A DNA stretch of 7,954 bases from Lachnospiraceae bacterium. GTDB taxonomy: Bacteria; Bacillota; Clostridia; Lachnospirales; Lachnospiraceae. The stretch covers positions 1 through 7,954 of the forward strand of contig JAFOCX010000302.1 in assembly GCA_017380975.1 (NCBI GenBank). Direction: 5' to 3'. Shown here piece after piece: positions 1 through 6,477 of the stretch. The translations under genes were made by a program, and so were the position numbers. How positions within the stretch are numbered: the stretch's first letter is position 1; each line of letters opens with the position of its first letter. The notes under the pieces were generated by a model that saw only the letters and a list, made by a program, of their open reading frames with translations, did no database searches and was not told the DNA's origin.

Positions 1-970
1 CCTTCGTGTAGATTGCTTTATGCTCATCCGGCATACCTTTTAATAGTTCGTTAAAGGATTTGACCGTCAGGGAGTCTTTCTCTGCGAGATGGATCGCATA
101 GTTCGGATGACATCCATTGATCGCAGAGAGATACAACGGAAGGGAATATCCCCAGAACTTAGATTTATGGATCTCATTGAGATATTCGTCCATAATCTCT
201 AACATCGGCTCGATCTTATAATTCGTGTCGTAGTTCTCATTCATATATTCTGCAAACAGTTCAAGATTCAGGTTTCCGGCTCCGCGGCCCATGCCAAACA
301 CACAGGCATCAATGATAAGATCACGCTTCAGATTCATCTCAACCAGCGCCTCTGCATTGCCAAATGCCTGCTGCAGATTGTTGTGCGCATGATAAGCCAG
401 AGCAATTCCGTCTGCCAGGTTATTGTCCGCCAGATACACCATACGAAGAAACTGTTTGCGCTTGATCAGACCGAAACTGTCTACGATCGAAACAGCGAAC
501 GGTTTCAACTGATTGAACAATTCGATTCCTTCGATAAATTCTTTATCCGTATATAAATCTGTACCTACAAAGTTTACGCAGATAAAATAGCCCAGTTCCT
601 GGATCTTTTTGCAGTATTCATATGCTTCGTGGATCTTACTTTTCTTAAAGATCACGCGGATTCCATCGATCGATGTTCCGTCACACGGCGGAATACGGTC
701 TAACGGGATCGGGGCACTCATATCCACCATGCCCACATATTTCATCTTCGTATCCTTTGGCTGGATCATCGGTGTTACATGTGCCACATCCGGATATACT
801 GCACGATCCGGATCGTATGTATCGCCTTTGATAAAACCAACTTCAAATATCTCAATACCGGTCTGCGCCAGTTTACGACCGATCTCTTTTATCGCTTTTG
901 CGCCGAAACGCCAGTCATTCACGTAACCGCCGTCTCTCAAGGTACAGTCTAATAAATAAACTTTTCTCAT
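1..970 (-). CDS. HMGL-like (DRE-TIM) aldolase-family protein, 3'-truncated by window edge
   Basis: The first 323 residues of a TIM-barrel metal-dependent lyase/aldolase of the HMG-CoA lyase/DmpG group are visible; the C-terminus is off the window. Seen: an N-terminal DCTLRDGGY motif (residues 8-16) supplying the Arg12/Asp13 pair, VDSFG (163-167), the metal-binding HAHNN (His194, His196) and a glycine-rich GMGRGAGN loop (226-233). By family knowledge Asp13, His194 and His196 would hold a divalent metal, and such enzymes cleave or form C-C bonds next to a 2-oxo acid. The LRDGGY-V-N-D-W form differs from DmpG, where a His just after LRDG acts as base, so true 4-hydroxy-2-oxovalerate aldolase activity is doubtful. 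Proteins of this subgroup are often annotated only as 'aldolase catalytic domain-containing'. The ATG at 968-970 follows an AAGGAGT ribosome site at 977-983 and is preceded by its own promoter. Substrate unknown. Confidence 0.85.
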   Translation of the reverse strand, partial: MRKVYLLDCTLRDGGYVNDWRFGAKAIKEIGRKLAQTGIEIFEVGFIKGDTYDPDRAVYPDVAHVTPMIQPKDTKMKYVGMVDMSAPIPLDRIPPCDGTSIDGIRVIFKKSKIHEAYEYCKKIQELGYFICVNFVGTDLYTDKEFIEGIELFNQLKPFAVSIVDSFGLIKRKQFLRMVYLADNNLADGIALAYHAHNNLQQAFGNAEALVEMNLKRDLIIDACVFGMGRGAGNLNLELFAEYMNENYDTNYKIEPMLEIMDEYLNEIHKSKFWGYSLPLYLSAINGCHPNYAIHLAEKDSLTVKSFNELLKGMPDEHKAIYTK

Positions 971-976
971 GTTTTC

Positions 977-983
977 ACTCCTT
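977..983 (-). promoter_or_regulatory. Ribosome binding site of the aldolase-family gene
   Basis: AAGGAGT read on the minus strand lies 6 bases before the ATG at 968-970. This fixes the start of the aldolase-family gene. Confidence 0.75.
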
Positions 984-1002
984 ATTCTGTACAAGTCAGT
1001 TT

Positions 1003-1031
1003 ATTTTAACATACTAAAGTACATTTGGGAA
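1003..1031 (-). promoter_or_regulatory. Probable sigma-A promoter for the aldolase-family gene
   Basis: On the minus strand a TTCCCA -35 box (1026-1031, 4 of 6 consensus) and a TAAAAT -10 box (1003-1008, 5 of 6) are separated by exactly 17 bases, and the -10 carries the extended TGn element (TGTTAAAAT). Transcription would begin near 996 and give a leader of about 26 bases. The promoter sits in the 78-base gap after the AEC transporter gene, so the aldolase gene can be expressed independently of the upstream operon. Not experimentally supported here. Confidence 0.5.
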
Positions 1032-1048
1032 CTCTGTTTCTTTCCTTT

Positions 1049-1984
1049 TTAGACAAACAGGATCTGAAGCAAATACATCATTACCGGCATCGTAACGACA
1101 CATCCTGCAACACCCATGACATTAAATATACTTGCATTCACTGCATCTCTGTCGTACATAACCGCAAGCTGAGACACGGTAGCCGCCGGCGGAGCTGATA
1201 CTGCCAGAAATGCAATCTGGAACAATGTCAAAGATTCCGGGTTCTTCGCAAGATATCCGCTTAAATACAAGAATACCAAAATCAATGCCGGAAAAACTAC
1301 CAGTCTGCCAAATGCCACGAAATATGCACGTTTCATCTTAAACACAGATAACAGATCCTGCTTTGCGATCGTCATACCAATGATCAGCATTGCACACGGA
1401 CCAACCATGCTTCCCAGACTGGAAATCGCTGATGTTACCGGTTTTGGAAGCGGAAGTTTTGTCACCAGCAGGCATGCGCCGACTACTACAGAAAGAATAT
1501 TCGGATTCAATAAGATCTTCTTCCATTCAATACTTTTGCTCTCACGGATCAACGAAACACCATGTGTCCACATAAACACCAGCTGCACGATCGTGAATAC
1601 GCAGGAATAAAAGACATACTCCTCTCCAAACAATGCACTGACAAGCGGAATGATCAGGTTACCCGCATTCGAATAGATCAAGGTCGCCTCTTCCACTGCT
1701 GTCAGCCTGATCGTTCTATTCAAGACTCTGCCAAGGATGATCCACACTGCATGCACGATCAGTGCAAACACAAACAGCACCACAAATCCACGAATACGTT
1801 CCTCTGTCAGTTCGATCTGCATTGCTTTCATGATCATGCACGGCATGAAGATATTAACCACAAGACGTGAAAATGCAGCACACTCTTTGTCCGACATGAG
1901 TCCTTTTCTTGCAACTGTATAGCCAATGATCGCAATCAATAGCATGGACAGGAGATTTTCCAGTAACAGTAAACTAATTTCCAT
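1049..1984 (-). CDS. AEC (auxin efflux carrier) family transporter
   Basis: A 311-residue integral membrane protein of the AEC family, normal for this family in length. About ten hydrophobic segments can be seen, roughly at residues 5-22, 37-55, 66-87, 98-117, 121-141, 160-177, 188-207, 222-243, 252-272 and 287-309. Two conserved family patches stand out: YSNAGNLIIPL (104-114), with the Asn-x-Gly signature in a membrane helix, and SAPPAATVSQLA (263-274) near the C-terminus. Known bacterial relatives carry malate, other organic acids or amino-acid-related anions, but nothing here identifies the substrate. The ATG at 1982-1984 is preceded by AAAGGA, which overlaps the stop of the RsmJ-like gene 13 bases upstream, so the two are almost certainly co-transcribed and perhaps translationally coupled. 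No convincing terminator follows the stop codon. Confidence 0.9.
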   Translation of the reverse strand: MEISLLLLENLLSMLLIAIIGYTVARKGLMSDKECAAFSRLVVNIFMPCMIMKAMQIELTEERIRGFVVLFVFALIVHAVWIILGRVLNRTIRLTAVEEATLIYSNAGNLIIPLVSALFGEEYVFYSCVFTIVQLVFMWTHGVSLIRESKSIEWKKILLNPNILSVVVGACLLVTKLPLPKPVTSAISSLGSMVGPCAMLIIGMTIAKQDLLSVFKMKRAYFVAFGRLVVFPALILVFLYLSGYLAKNPESLTLFQIAFLAVSAPPAATVSQLAVMYDRDAVNASIFNVMGVAGCVVTMPVMMYLLQILFV

Positions 1985-1997
1985 AACAATTAATCCT

Positions 1998-2693
1998 TTA
2001 TCCTTCTACATGCACAGTCTTGCGAAACTTCTCAAGTCTCTCATAAGGTGACGCAAAACCGTCAAATCGCACCGCTTTTCCCTCTATTGAAAAGTCCGGT
2101 TTTAATCCTGCCAGATACGGTCCCTTTGGCGGTCTTTTTACAATTAACTTCTTTGGTTTTGCTTCCATCGCGGTCAAGATCATCTCTGCCTCATCCGCAC
2201 ATGGGATCTCCAGTTTCTGGATCACCTGCAGTTTCTTTTTTACTAATGCACTCTTCTGTCTTTCCGGAAACATCGGATCCAGTAAGATTACATCCGGTAC
2301 AAAATCCAGATGTTTCATTGCCTCCACACTGTCACCGTGCTTCAGTTCCATTCTGCTTACAATCTCTGCCAATTCCGGAATTTCTGCAGCACGTTTTAAT
2401 GCATCTTCCAGAAGTTCATGGATCACGGGATTTCTCTCGAACATCTTTACATGAAATCCTGCTGCTGCAAGGATCAAAGAGTCATCACCAAGTCCTGCTG
2501 TCGCATCGACCGCAACCAAAGGCTTTTCAGCATCTTTGATCTTCGCCGCTCTCGCCAGAAGTTCTTTCGAGATCGCTCCCTGCTTCACTCTCGGGATCAT
2601 TTTCGTAAAATCACCACGCAATATTTGACCATCTGCAACGAGAGCAAGTCCGTTTTCATCACGAACCAATTTCATATCATTATTCTCAACCAC
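1998..2693 (-). CDS. rsmJ: RsmJ-like class I SAM-dependent methyltransferase (16S rRNA m2G1516)
   Basis: A 231-residue Rossmann-fold methyltransferase. Motif I is VDATAGLGDD (62-71), followed by the acidic end of strand 2 in FERNP (85-89). The catalytic-type motif IV is LLDPMFPERQKSALVKKK (137-154), and there is a late IVKRP segment (184-188). The DPMFP...QKSALVKK block and the ERNP signature are characteristic of RsmJ (YhiQ), which in E. coli makes N2-methylguanosine 1516 in 16S rRNA. The function in this organism is therefore inferred by homology. The start is a GTG at 2691-2693, chosen because AAGGAGG lies 10 bases upstream; an in-frame ATG six codons downstream (2673-2675) is the alternative but is too far from that site. 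It lies between a dATP/dGTP diphosphohydrolase-like gene (56-base gap) and the AEC transporter (13-base gap), all in one orientation. Confidence 0.85.
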   Translation of the reverse strand: MVENNDMKLVRDENGLALVADGQILRGDFTKMIPRVKQGAISKELLARAAKIKDAEKPLVAVDATAGLGDDSLILAAAGFHVKMFERNPVIHELLEDALKRAAEIPELAEIVSRMELKHGDSVEAMKHLDFVPDVILLDPMFPERQKSALVKKKLQVIQKLEIPCADEAEMILTAMEAKPKKLIVKRPPKGPYLAGLKPDFSIEGKAVRFDGFASPYERLEKFRKTVHVEG

Positions 2694-2703
2694 TATGAGA
2701 ATT

Positions 2704-2710
2704 CCTCCTT
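2704..2710 (-). promoter_or_regulatory. Strong ribosome binding site deciding the GTG start of the RsmJ-like gene
   Basis: AAGGAGG on the minus strand ends 10 bases before the GTG at 2691-2693 and 28 bases before the in-frame ATG, which favours the GTG start. Confidence 0.7.
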
Positions 2711-2749
2711 TTCATCACGTTTACACGCTCCGCGGTCTGATCATAAATA

Positions 2750-3217
2750 TTATTTCCGCTCAGAATAATTCTGCTCCCAGATGCAGCATAACAGATTCCA
2801 AACGAATGCACGATCATGCGGCTCATCCATATCTCCGCGCTTATGCTTCAGATAATGACGAAGAGCAGAGTCAATATAGATATAACTGTCCATTCCTTTT
2901 TTCCAGTTATTGGCACCGTATTTATTGGCACCTTCTTCATAATGGATCCCAACTTCCAAAAGCATGGTTTCCATCACACCATCATAATATGTTACACAAA
3001 AATGTTTGAGTGCTTCGTACAGATGATCCGTATTCTCATCCTTCTGGAACTCTCTTACGTTTTTGAGGATCGGATCCTCATCCATAAGTTTGGATGCAAC
3101 TTCCAGCGGGATCAGATCAATCCTGCCCTTTCCTGTTCTGGCATCACGATGTGCGCCCGTTGAAAATTCTGTTGTGCTTCCGCTATCCTTAATTACTCGA
3201 TTCTTTGTATTCTCCAC
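2750..3217 (-). CDS. dATP/dGTP diphosphohydrolase N-terminal domain family protein (phage-associated)
   Basis: A small soluble, mostly helical protein of 155 residues. It carries the pattern of the family annotated as dATP/dGTP diphosphohydrolase, N-terminal (formerly DUF5664): STGAHRDARTGKGRIDLIP (19-37), then YEEGANKYGANNWKKGM (93-109) and DSALRHY (116-122), ending with GDMDEPHDRAFVWN (128-141). Conserved Glu94/Glu95, Asp116, His120, Asp131/Glu132 and His134 are plausible metal ligands, but that is my inference. Family members are common in phages, where some are thought to remove dATP/dGTP from the pool; the enzyme activity of this chromosomal form is unproven. Unlike compact phage versions it has an insert of about 50 residues (38-87) between the first two motifs. 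The GTG start (3215-3217) follows AGGGGGA with a 7-base spacer. No phage genes lie nearby; its neighbours are a thioesterase and an rRNA methyltransferase in the same apparent operon. Confidence 0.8.
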   Translation of the reverse strand: MENTKNRVIKDSGSTTEFSTGAHRDARTGKGRIDLIPLEVASKLMDEDPILKNVREFQKDENTDHLYEALKHFCVTYYDGVMETMLLEVGIHYEEGANKYGANNWKKGMDSYIYIDSALRHYLKHKRGDMDEPHDRAFVWNLLCCIWEQNYSERK

Positions 3218-3224
3218 GTTGCTA

Positions 3225-3231
3225 TCCCCCT
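3225..3231 (-). promoter_or_regulatory. Ribosome binding site for a GTG start
   Basis: AGGGGGA on the minus strand lies 7 bases before the GTG at 3215-3217 of the dATP/dGTP diphosphohydrolase-like gene and supports that start. Confidence 0.6.
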
Positions 3232-3264
3232 ATGATTTACCGATACATGTTCTGTCCCATTGAC

Positions 3265-3669
3265 TTATTCACCAACACAACAAAAATTAAATTCGCCCTC
3301 TGCCAGGTTCTTGTTGCTTCCCTGCTCACGCACATACGCACGGCACATTGTTATGGTGCGGCCACGTTTGATGTAAACAGCCTCTGCCTCTATGATCCCA
3401 TCCGTTACTGAATTTCTCAGATAACGAAATGTCGTGTCCAATGTTACTTGTTTGCTTCCGTTACTTCTGACCAAAATACCGGCAGCGATCTCAGCCATAG
3501 AAAACATGAGACCGGCATGAACTCCTCCCATGGAATTGCGAAGTTCTGCTGTCATCTGCGCCTGTACAACTGCATGATCTTCTGACACAGAAACTGCCTG
3601 CATATGATTGTGGCGCAAGAATGGATTTGTCTCATTTACAGATTTAATATACGCTGTATAATCGCTCAT
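3265..3669 (-). CDS. PaaI-family hotdog-fold thioesterase
   Basis: A 134-residue single-domain hotdog protein of usual length for the PaaI/YdiI-type acyl-CoA thioesterases. The key block is NSMGGVHAGLMFSMAEIAAG (45-64): GGVHAG begins the central helix and Glu59 is in the position of the catalytic acid. The later strand pattern VTLDTTFRYLRNSVTDG (75-91) is also typical. By family it would hydrolyse acyl- or aryl-CoA thioesters in the cytoplasm, releasing CoA; the substrate cannot be read from sequence. The ATG at 3667-3669 has AAGGGAG nine bases upstream. It follows the potassium gating gene ktrA by 30 bases and precedes the dATP/dGTP diphosphohydrolase-like gene by 47, so it is probably part of the same transcript, though no functional link to potassium uptake is evident. 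Confidence 0.87.
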   Translation of the reverse strand: MSDYTAYIKSVNETNPFLRHNHMQAVSVSEDHAVVQAQMTAELRNSMGGVHAGLMFSMAEIAAGILVRSNGSKQVTLDTTFRYLRNSVTDGIIEAEAVYIKRGRTITMCRAYVREQGSNKNLAEGEFNFCCVGE

Positions 3670-3699
3670 TTTTTCGGGCTCCCTTCACAATATCACTCT

Positions 3700-4350
3700 T
3701 TATCCTAATTGACTCAGCTTTGATATATTTCCAATTACGATCAATGTTTCATCTTTGCTCAAAGGTTTTTCAGGATCGATGAGCGTATTAATTTCCGATC
3801 CACGAATGACTGCAACCACATTGACGGAATACTTCTTTCTAAGGTTCAGTTCGATCAGCGTTTTTCCTTCCCATTCCGGTTTCACTTCCATTTCTACCAT
3901 TGAGATATCTTTCGAAAGTTCGATCATATCCACAAAACCGGAGCTCAAAAGATTTTTCGCCAGGCGAACGCCGGAATCTCTCTCCGGAAATACAACGCGA
4001 TCTGCACCAACTTTACTAAGGATCTTGCAGTTCATCTCACTGGAACATTTTGCGATTACAGTTTTAACACCAATCTCTTTGCAAAGCATTGTAACCAATA
4101 CGCAAGCTTCCAGATTACTTGCCATCGAGATGATCACGACATCAATACTGGCGATGCCAAGCTGACGGATTACTTCCGGATCTGTCACATCAGCACATTT
4201 ACAATACGGAAGCTCAGCCGCAGCCGCATTCACGACGAGTTCATTCCTGTCGACAGCCAGCACTTCAGCTCCACTTTTTACAAGCTCTTTCGCTACCGCT
4301 TTTCCATATCTTCCTAAACCAAATACTGCATAAGTCTGTTTTAACTTCAT
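3700..4350 (-). CDS. ktrA: KtrA/TrkA-family potassium uptake regulatory subunit (RCK)
   Basis: A 216-residue cytoplasmic gating subunit, close to the usual KtrA length of about 220. An N-terminal Rossmann RCK_N domain (about 5-125) has the nucleotide loop GLGRYG (11-16) and an acidic residue Asp34 ending strand 2 (AVDRN), which suits NAD(H) or ATP/ADP binding. A C-terminal RCK_C (TrkA-C) domain covers about 135-216. In characterised Ktr systems an octameric ring of this subunit binds nucleotides, and in several Firmicutes cyclic di-AMP binds the RCK_C domain; c-di-AMP control here is inference. It begins at ATG 4348-4350 after GAAGGA with a 6-base spacer and lies 25 bases downstream of the ktrB frame, the usual partner. 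The gene is fully open even though ktrB is interrupted. Confidence 0.93.
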   Translation of the reverse strand: MKLKQTYAVFGLGRYGKAVAKELVKSGAEVLAVDRNELVVNAAAAELPYCKCADVTDPEVIRQLGIASIDVVIISMASNLEACVLVTMLCKEIGVKTVIAKCSSEMNCKILSKVGADRVVFPERDSGVRLAKNLLSSGFVDMIELSKDISMVEMEVKPEWEGKTLIELNLRKKYSVNVVAVIRGSEINTLIDPEKPLSKDETLIVIGNISKLSQLG

Positions 4351-4375
4351 ACCCTATCCTTCTTTCCAAAGAATC

Positions 4376-5737
4376 TTAACCGACACTGATCTCTTCAACC
4401 GGATTTTTAATGATGTTTCTGCTCTCTTTTTTCGTCTGGAAAGCAATCGCCAGGGAAATCGGGCCAACTCTTCCAAGATACATCGTACAGATAATGATCA
4501 ATTTACCCCACATGTTTAAACCGGAGGTCAGATTTCTGCTAAGTCCTACCGTAGCCGTCGCACTGACCGTCTCATAAGCGATGTCCAAAGCACTGGCATC
4601 CGTTACCGCTGCCAGAAGAACCGTTGAAATAAACATGATAAAAAAGGACATGCAGACAACCGCAACGGACTTATTGATCGCCTGTTTCGAAATTATCCTA
4701 TCAAAAATCTCAGTCTCTTCTTTGTTTCGAATTGTTGCATATGCGGAAATAATTAAAACCGCGATTGTTACGGTTTTGATACCTCCTGCTGTTCCGACCG
4801 GAGAGCCGCCAATAAACATCAGCAATAAAGAAAGGATCGACGATGCATTCGTTAAATTCTCCTGTGGAATGGAAACAAAACCGGCTGTTCTCGTTGTTAC
4901 AGACTGGAATGCAGCTGCCTGCATTTTATCAAAAAGTGTGTATGATCCAATTGTTAGCGGATTATTATATTCCAATAAAAAGAATGAAATCATTCCTCCG
5001 ACCAGTAGTATCATCGTCGATGAAAGGGCAATTTTACAATGAAGAGATAAGATCCGAAACCACCTCTGCTAGTGTACTTTGATTCTCTTGAGCATCGAAA
5101 GTACATCCCACCAGACAATATAACCGATACCGCCTAAAATGATCAATGCAGAAGTTACAGACATGATGACCGGATTCGTTGCATAGTTACACATACTGTT
5201 TTCCCCGATCACATCCATGCCCGCATTGCAAAATGCTGAAATCGAATGGAACACGGAAATCCAAATTCCACGAATTCCAAATTCCGGTACGAACACGAAC
5301 ATACATATCAAAGCTCCGGTTCCTTCCACAAGAAAGGTTCCGATCAATACCTTTTTGATAAACCGAATGATTCCGGACATTGAGTTGAGATTAAATGCAT
5401 CTCGCAGCAGAAATCTTTCTCCCAATCCGATTTTCTTTTCAAATCGCAGAAAAACACCTGCCATGATCGTCACAATGCCCAAACCGCCGATTTGAATCAA
5501 GATCAGAATAACAACCTGAGCAAAAGGACTCCATGCCGAATACGTCGGCAGCGTAACAAGACCGGTTACACAGACAGACGTTGTCGCGGTAAACAGTGCA
5601 TCAATATATGAAACCGCCTGTCCGTTTGCTGAACTGATCGGTAATGCCAATAAAATACTTCCGATAAAAATCGGAATCACGAAACTGAGTAATATAAGCT
5701 GTGTTGTTGTAAACTGCAGCAGGAATTTCCGCTTCAC
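4376..5737 (-). pseudogene. ktrB: KtrB/TrkH-family potassium channel subunit, interrupted by one in-frame TAG
   Basis: The frame from GTG 5735-5737 to TAA 4376-4378 encodes 453 positions, the full length expected of KtrB (about 450), and is broken only by TAG at 5069-5071 (position 223). The four channel repeats are all present with their filter glycines: VCVTGL (Gly59), AFCNAGMD (Gly173), SVTTRTAGF (Gly286) and TATVGLS (Gly398), plus the GGSPVGTAGGIKT gating-loop region (310-322). After the stop the sequence resumes without frame change as QRWFRILSLHCKIALSST, resembling the KtrB 'LSLHSK' linker into repeat three. KtrB homodimers form the membrane path for K+ with a KtrA ring beneath. As written, translation stops after two of four repeats and the 222-residue product should not form a channel. 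The downstream open part (212 residues from ATG 5012-5014) has no good ribosome site. Options: a real nonsense mutation, a sequencing error, or readthrough/suppression. Confidence 0.88.
5069..5071 (-). other. In-frame amber codon inside ktrB
   Basis: On the minus strand the context is AAA GTA CAC TAG CAG AGG TGG. Coding potential and homology continue in the same frame on both sides, so a single base substitution explains it. A CAG, TGG, TAC or AAG ancestor is possible. TAG also ends the EFR1 ferredoxin gene at 7229-7231, so TAG appears to be a normal stop in this genome. Confidence 0.9.
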
Positions 5738-5744
5738 GTCTTAT

Positions 5745-5750
5745 ACCTCC
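5745..5750 (-). promoter_or_regulatory. Ribosome binding site deciding the GTG start of ktrB
   Basis: GGAGGT on the minus strand lies 7 bases before GTG 5735-5737, an ideal spacing, so the GTG start is well supported. Confidence 0.75.
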
Positions 5751-5765
5751 ATCTCTAATCAAAAT

Positions 5766-5785
5766 AGTGGTTCTATTATACCACT
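5766..5785 (-). repeat. Inverted repeat spanning the ktrB -10 box
   Basis: AGTGGT and ACCACT are perfect 6-base arms (5780-5785 and 5766-5771 as read on the minus strand) around an 8-base spacer. The TATAAT box (5775-5780) starts at the last base of one arm and fills most of the spacer, placing the repeat where a repressor could block RNA polymerase. It could equally be chance or a weak hairpin at the transcript start. Confidence 0.5.
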
Positions 5786-5803
5786 TTAAGCCACAAAAGA
5801 AAA
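5775..5803 (-). promoter_or_regulatory. Promoter of the ktrB-ktrA operon
   Basis: A consensus TATAAT -10 box is at 5775-5780 on the minus strand. The best-spaced -35 (17 bases) is the weak TTTTCT at 5798-5803, which lies in the T-tract of the preceding terminator. Transcription would start near 5768, giving a leader of only about 30 bases before the GTG. That leaves no room for a ydaO-type c-di-AMP riboswitch, which precedes ktr genes in some Firmicutes. Confidence 0.6.
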
Positions 5804-5836
5804 CTGCGATATGGTCTCATGATCACCATATCGCAG
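5795..5836 (-). terminator. Rho-independent terminator after the HD-domain gene
   Basis: A perfect 12-base inverted repeat, CTGCGATATGGT / ACCATATCGCAG (5825-5836 and 5804-5815), encloses a 9-base loop and is followed on the minus strand by TTTTCTTTT. The stem begins 8 bases after the stop codon of the HD gene (5845-5847) and separates that operon from ktrB. Confidence 0.93.
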
Positions 5837-5844
5837 AAATTCTT

Positions 5845-6438
5845 TTATTCATCCCGAAGATTTCCCTTTTTTACATTTTCATTGATCAATTGCTCTGTAT
5901 ACTGGCCAATCTCTCGTGAGCCAAGATAGTTTTTTCCTTGGCGCTTCATAACCTGAGATTTGCACACATTGTGCTCGATCCAGTCTCCTCCGCCATTGGA
6001 ATTGTTCAGAAGCAACGGCTGCAGATTATCCATCACGTGTGCGATCCTGGATTCCGGAGTCTCATATGCTTCAAATTCTTCAAACAGTGCTCTCAGCTCA
6101 TCTCTCTGATCATCCGGAAGCAATCCGAAAATACGCTCAGCCGCTGCTTCCTCACGCTCTCTCTGAGTCGCAAGTCCGGCTTCGTCATATGCGTATGTAT
6201 CACCCGCATCAATTTCCACCACATCATGGATCAATGCCATCATCATCGCCTTTGCCAGATCAAAGGGTTCATTGGAATACTCTTTTAACAGATAGATCAT
6301 CATCGCCATATGCCATGCATGCTCTGCATCATTTTCCCGTCTTCCGTGACCGGACAAATGTGTCTGGCGCAGAATATTCTTTTCCTTATCGGCCTCTAAA
6401 ATGAAATCAACTTGTTTTTGAAAACGTTCCTTGTCCAT
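5845..6438 (-). CDS. YfbR-like HD-domain phosphohydrolase (probable 5'-nucleotidase)
   Basis: A 197-residue single HD-domain protein, near the length of E. coli YfbR (199). The metal-binding set is complete: His40 in NDAEHAWHMA, the His71-Asp72 doublet in LIHDVVEIDAGD, and Asp137 in AHVMDNLQPL; Glu75 and Asp80 also match conserved family positions. YfbR dephosphorylates deoxynucleoside 5'-monophosphates in the cytoplasm; the same role here is by homology, and the broader HD_3 group includes proteins of unknown substrate. The ATG at 6436-6438 gives the usual MDKERF-type N-terminus, but its ribosome site is imperfect (GGAGG 14 bases upstream or AGGT 4 bases upstream). An in-frame CTG at 6457-6459 sits 7 bases after a better AGGAG. 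It is 39 bases downstream of the C26 hydrolase and is the last gene before a strong terminator. Confidence 0.87.
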   Translation of the reverse strand: MDKERFQKQVDFILEADKEKNILRQTHLSGHGRRENDAEHAWHMAMMIYLLKEYSNEPFDLAKAMMMALIHDVVEIDAGDTYAYDEAGLATQREREEAAAERIFGLLPDDQRDELRALFEEFEAYETPESRIAHVMDNLQPLLLNNSNGGGDWIEHNVCKSQVMKRQGKNYLGSREIGQYTEQLINENVKKGNLRDE

Positions 6439-6477
6439 TTGACCTGCTTCAACCTCCAGTGTATTTCTCCTGCATGC

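Noticed and set aside
609..926. Plus-strand open frame opposite the aldolase gene, and other plus-strand frames across the window
   Set aside because: They overlap well-supported minus-strand genes with clear family motifs, lack good ribosome sites and show low-complexity or antisense-like composition.
1031..1060. CTGTTT/AAACAG inverted repeat at the end of the AEC transporter gene as a terminator
   Set aside because: The stem is only 6 bases with a loop of about 15 bases, includes the coding end, and has no following T-tract.
2750..3217. Prophage remnant around the dATP/dGTP diphosphohydrolase-like gene
   Set aside because: No integrase, structural or lysis genes, no att-like repeats and no visible change in gene style; the neighbours are ordinary cellular genes.
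4376..5071. Two separate potassium transporter half-genes as a natural split system
   Set aside because: The halves are in the same frame, joined by recognisable KtrB linker sequence and separated only by one TAG; the second half lacks a ribosome site and start at its natural boundary. A single substitution is the simpler reading.
5069..5071. TAG reassigned to an amino acid (pyrrolysine or recoded genome)
   Set aside because: TAG ends the EFR1 ferredoxin gene at 7229-7231 at a sensible C-terminus, and no Pyl genes are in view, so general recoding is not supported.
5738..5844. ydaO-type c-di-AMP riboswitch before ktrB
   Set aside because: The predicted leader is only about 30 bases and the rest of the gap is promoter and terminator, far too short for that RNA.
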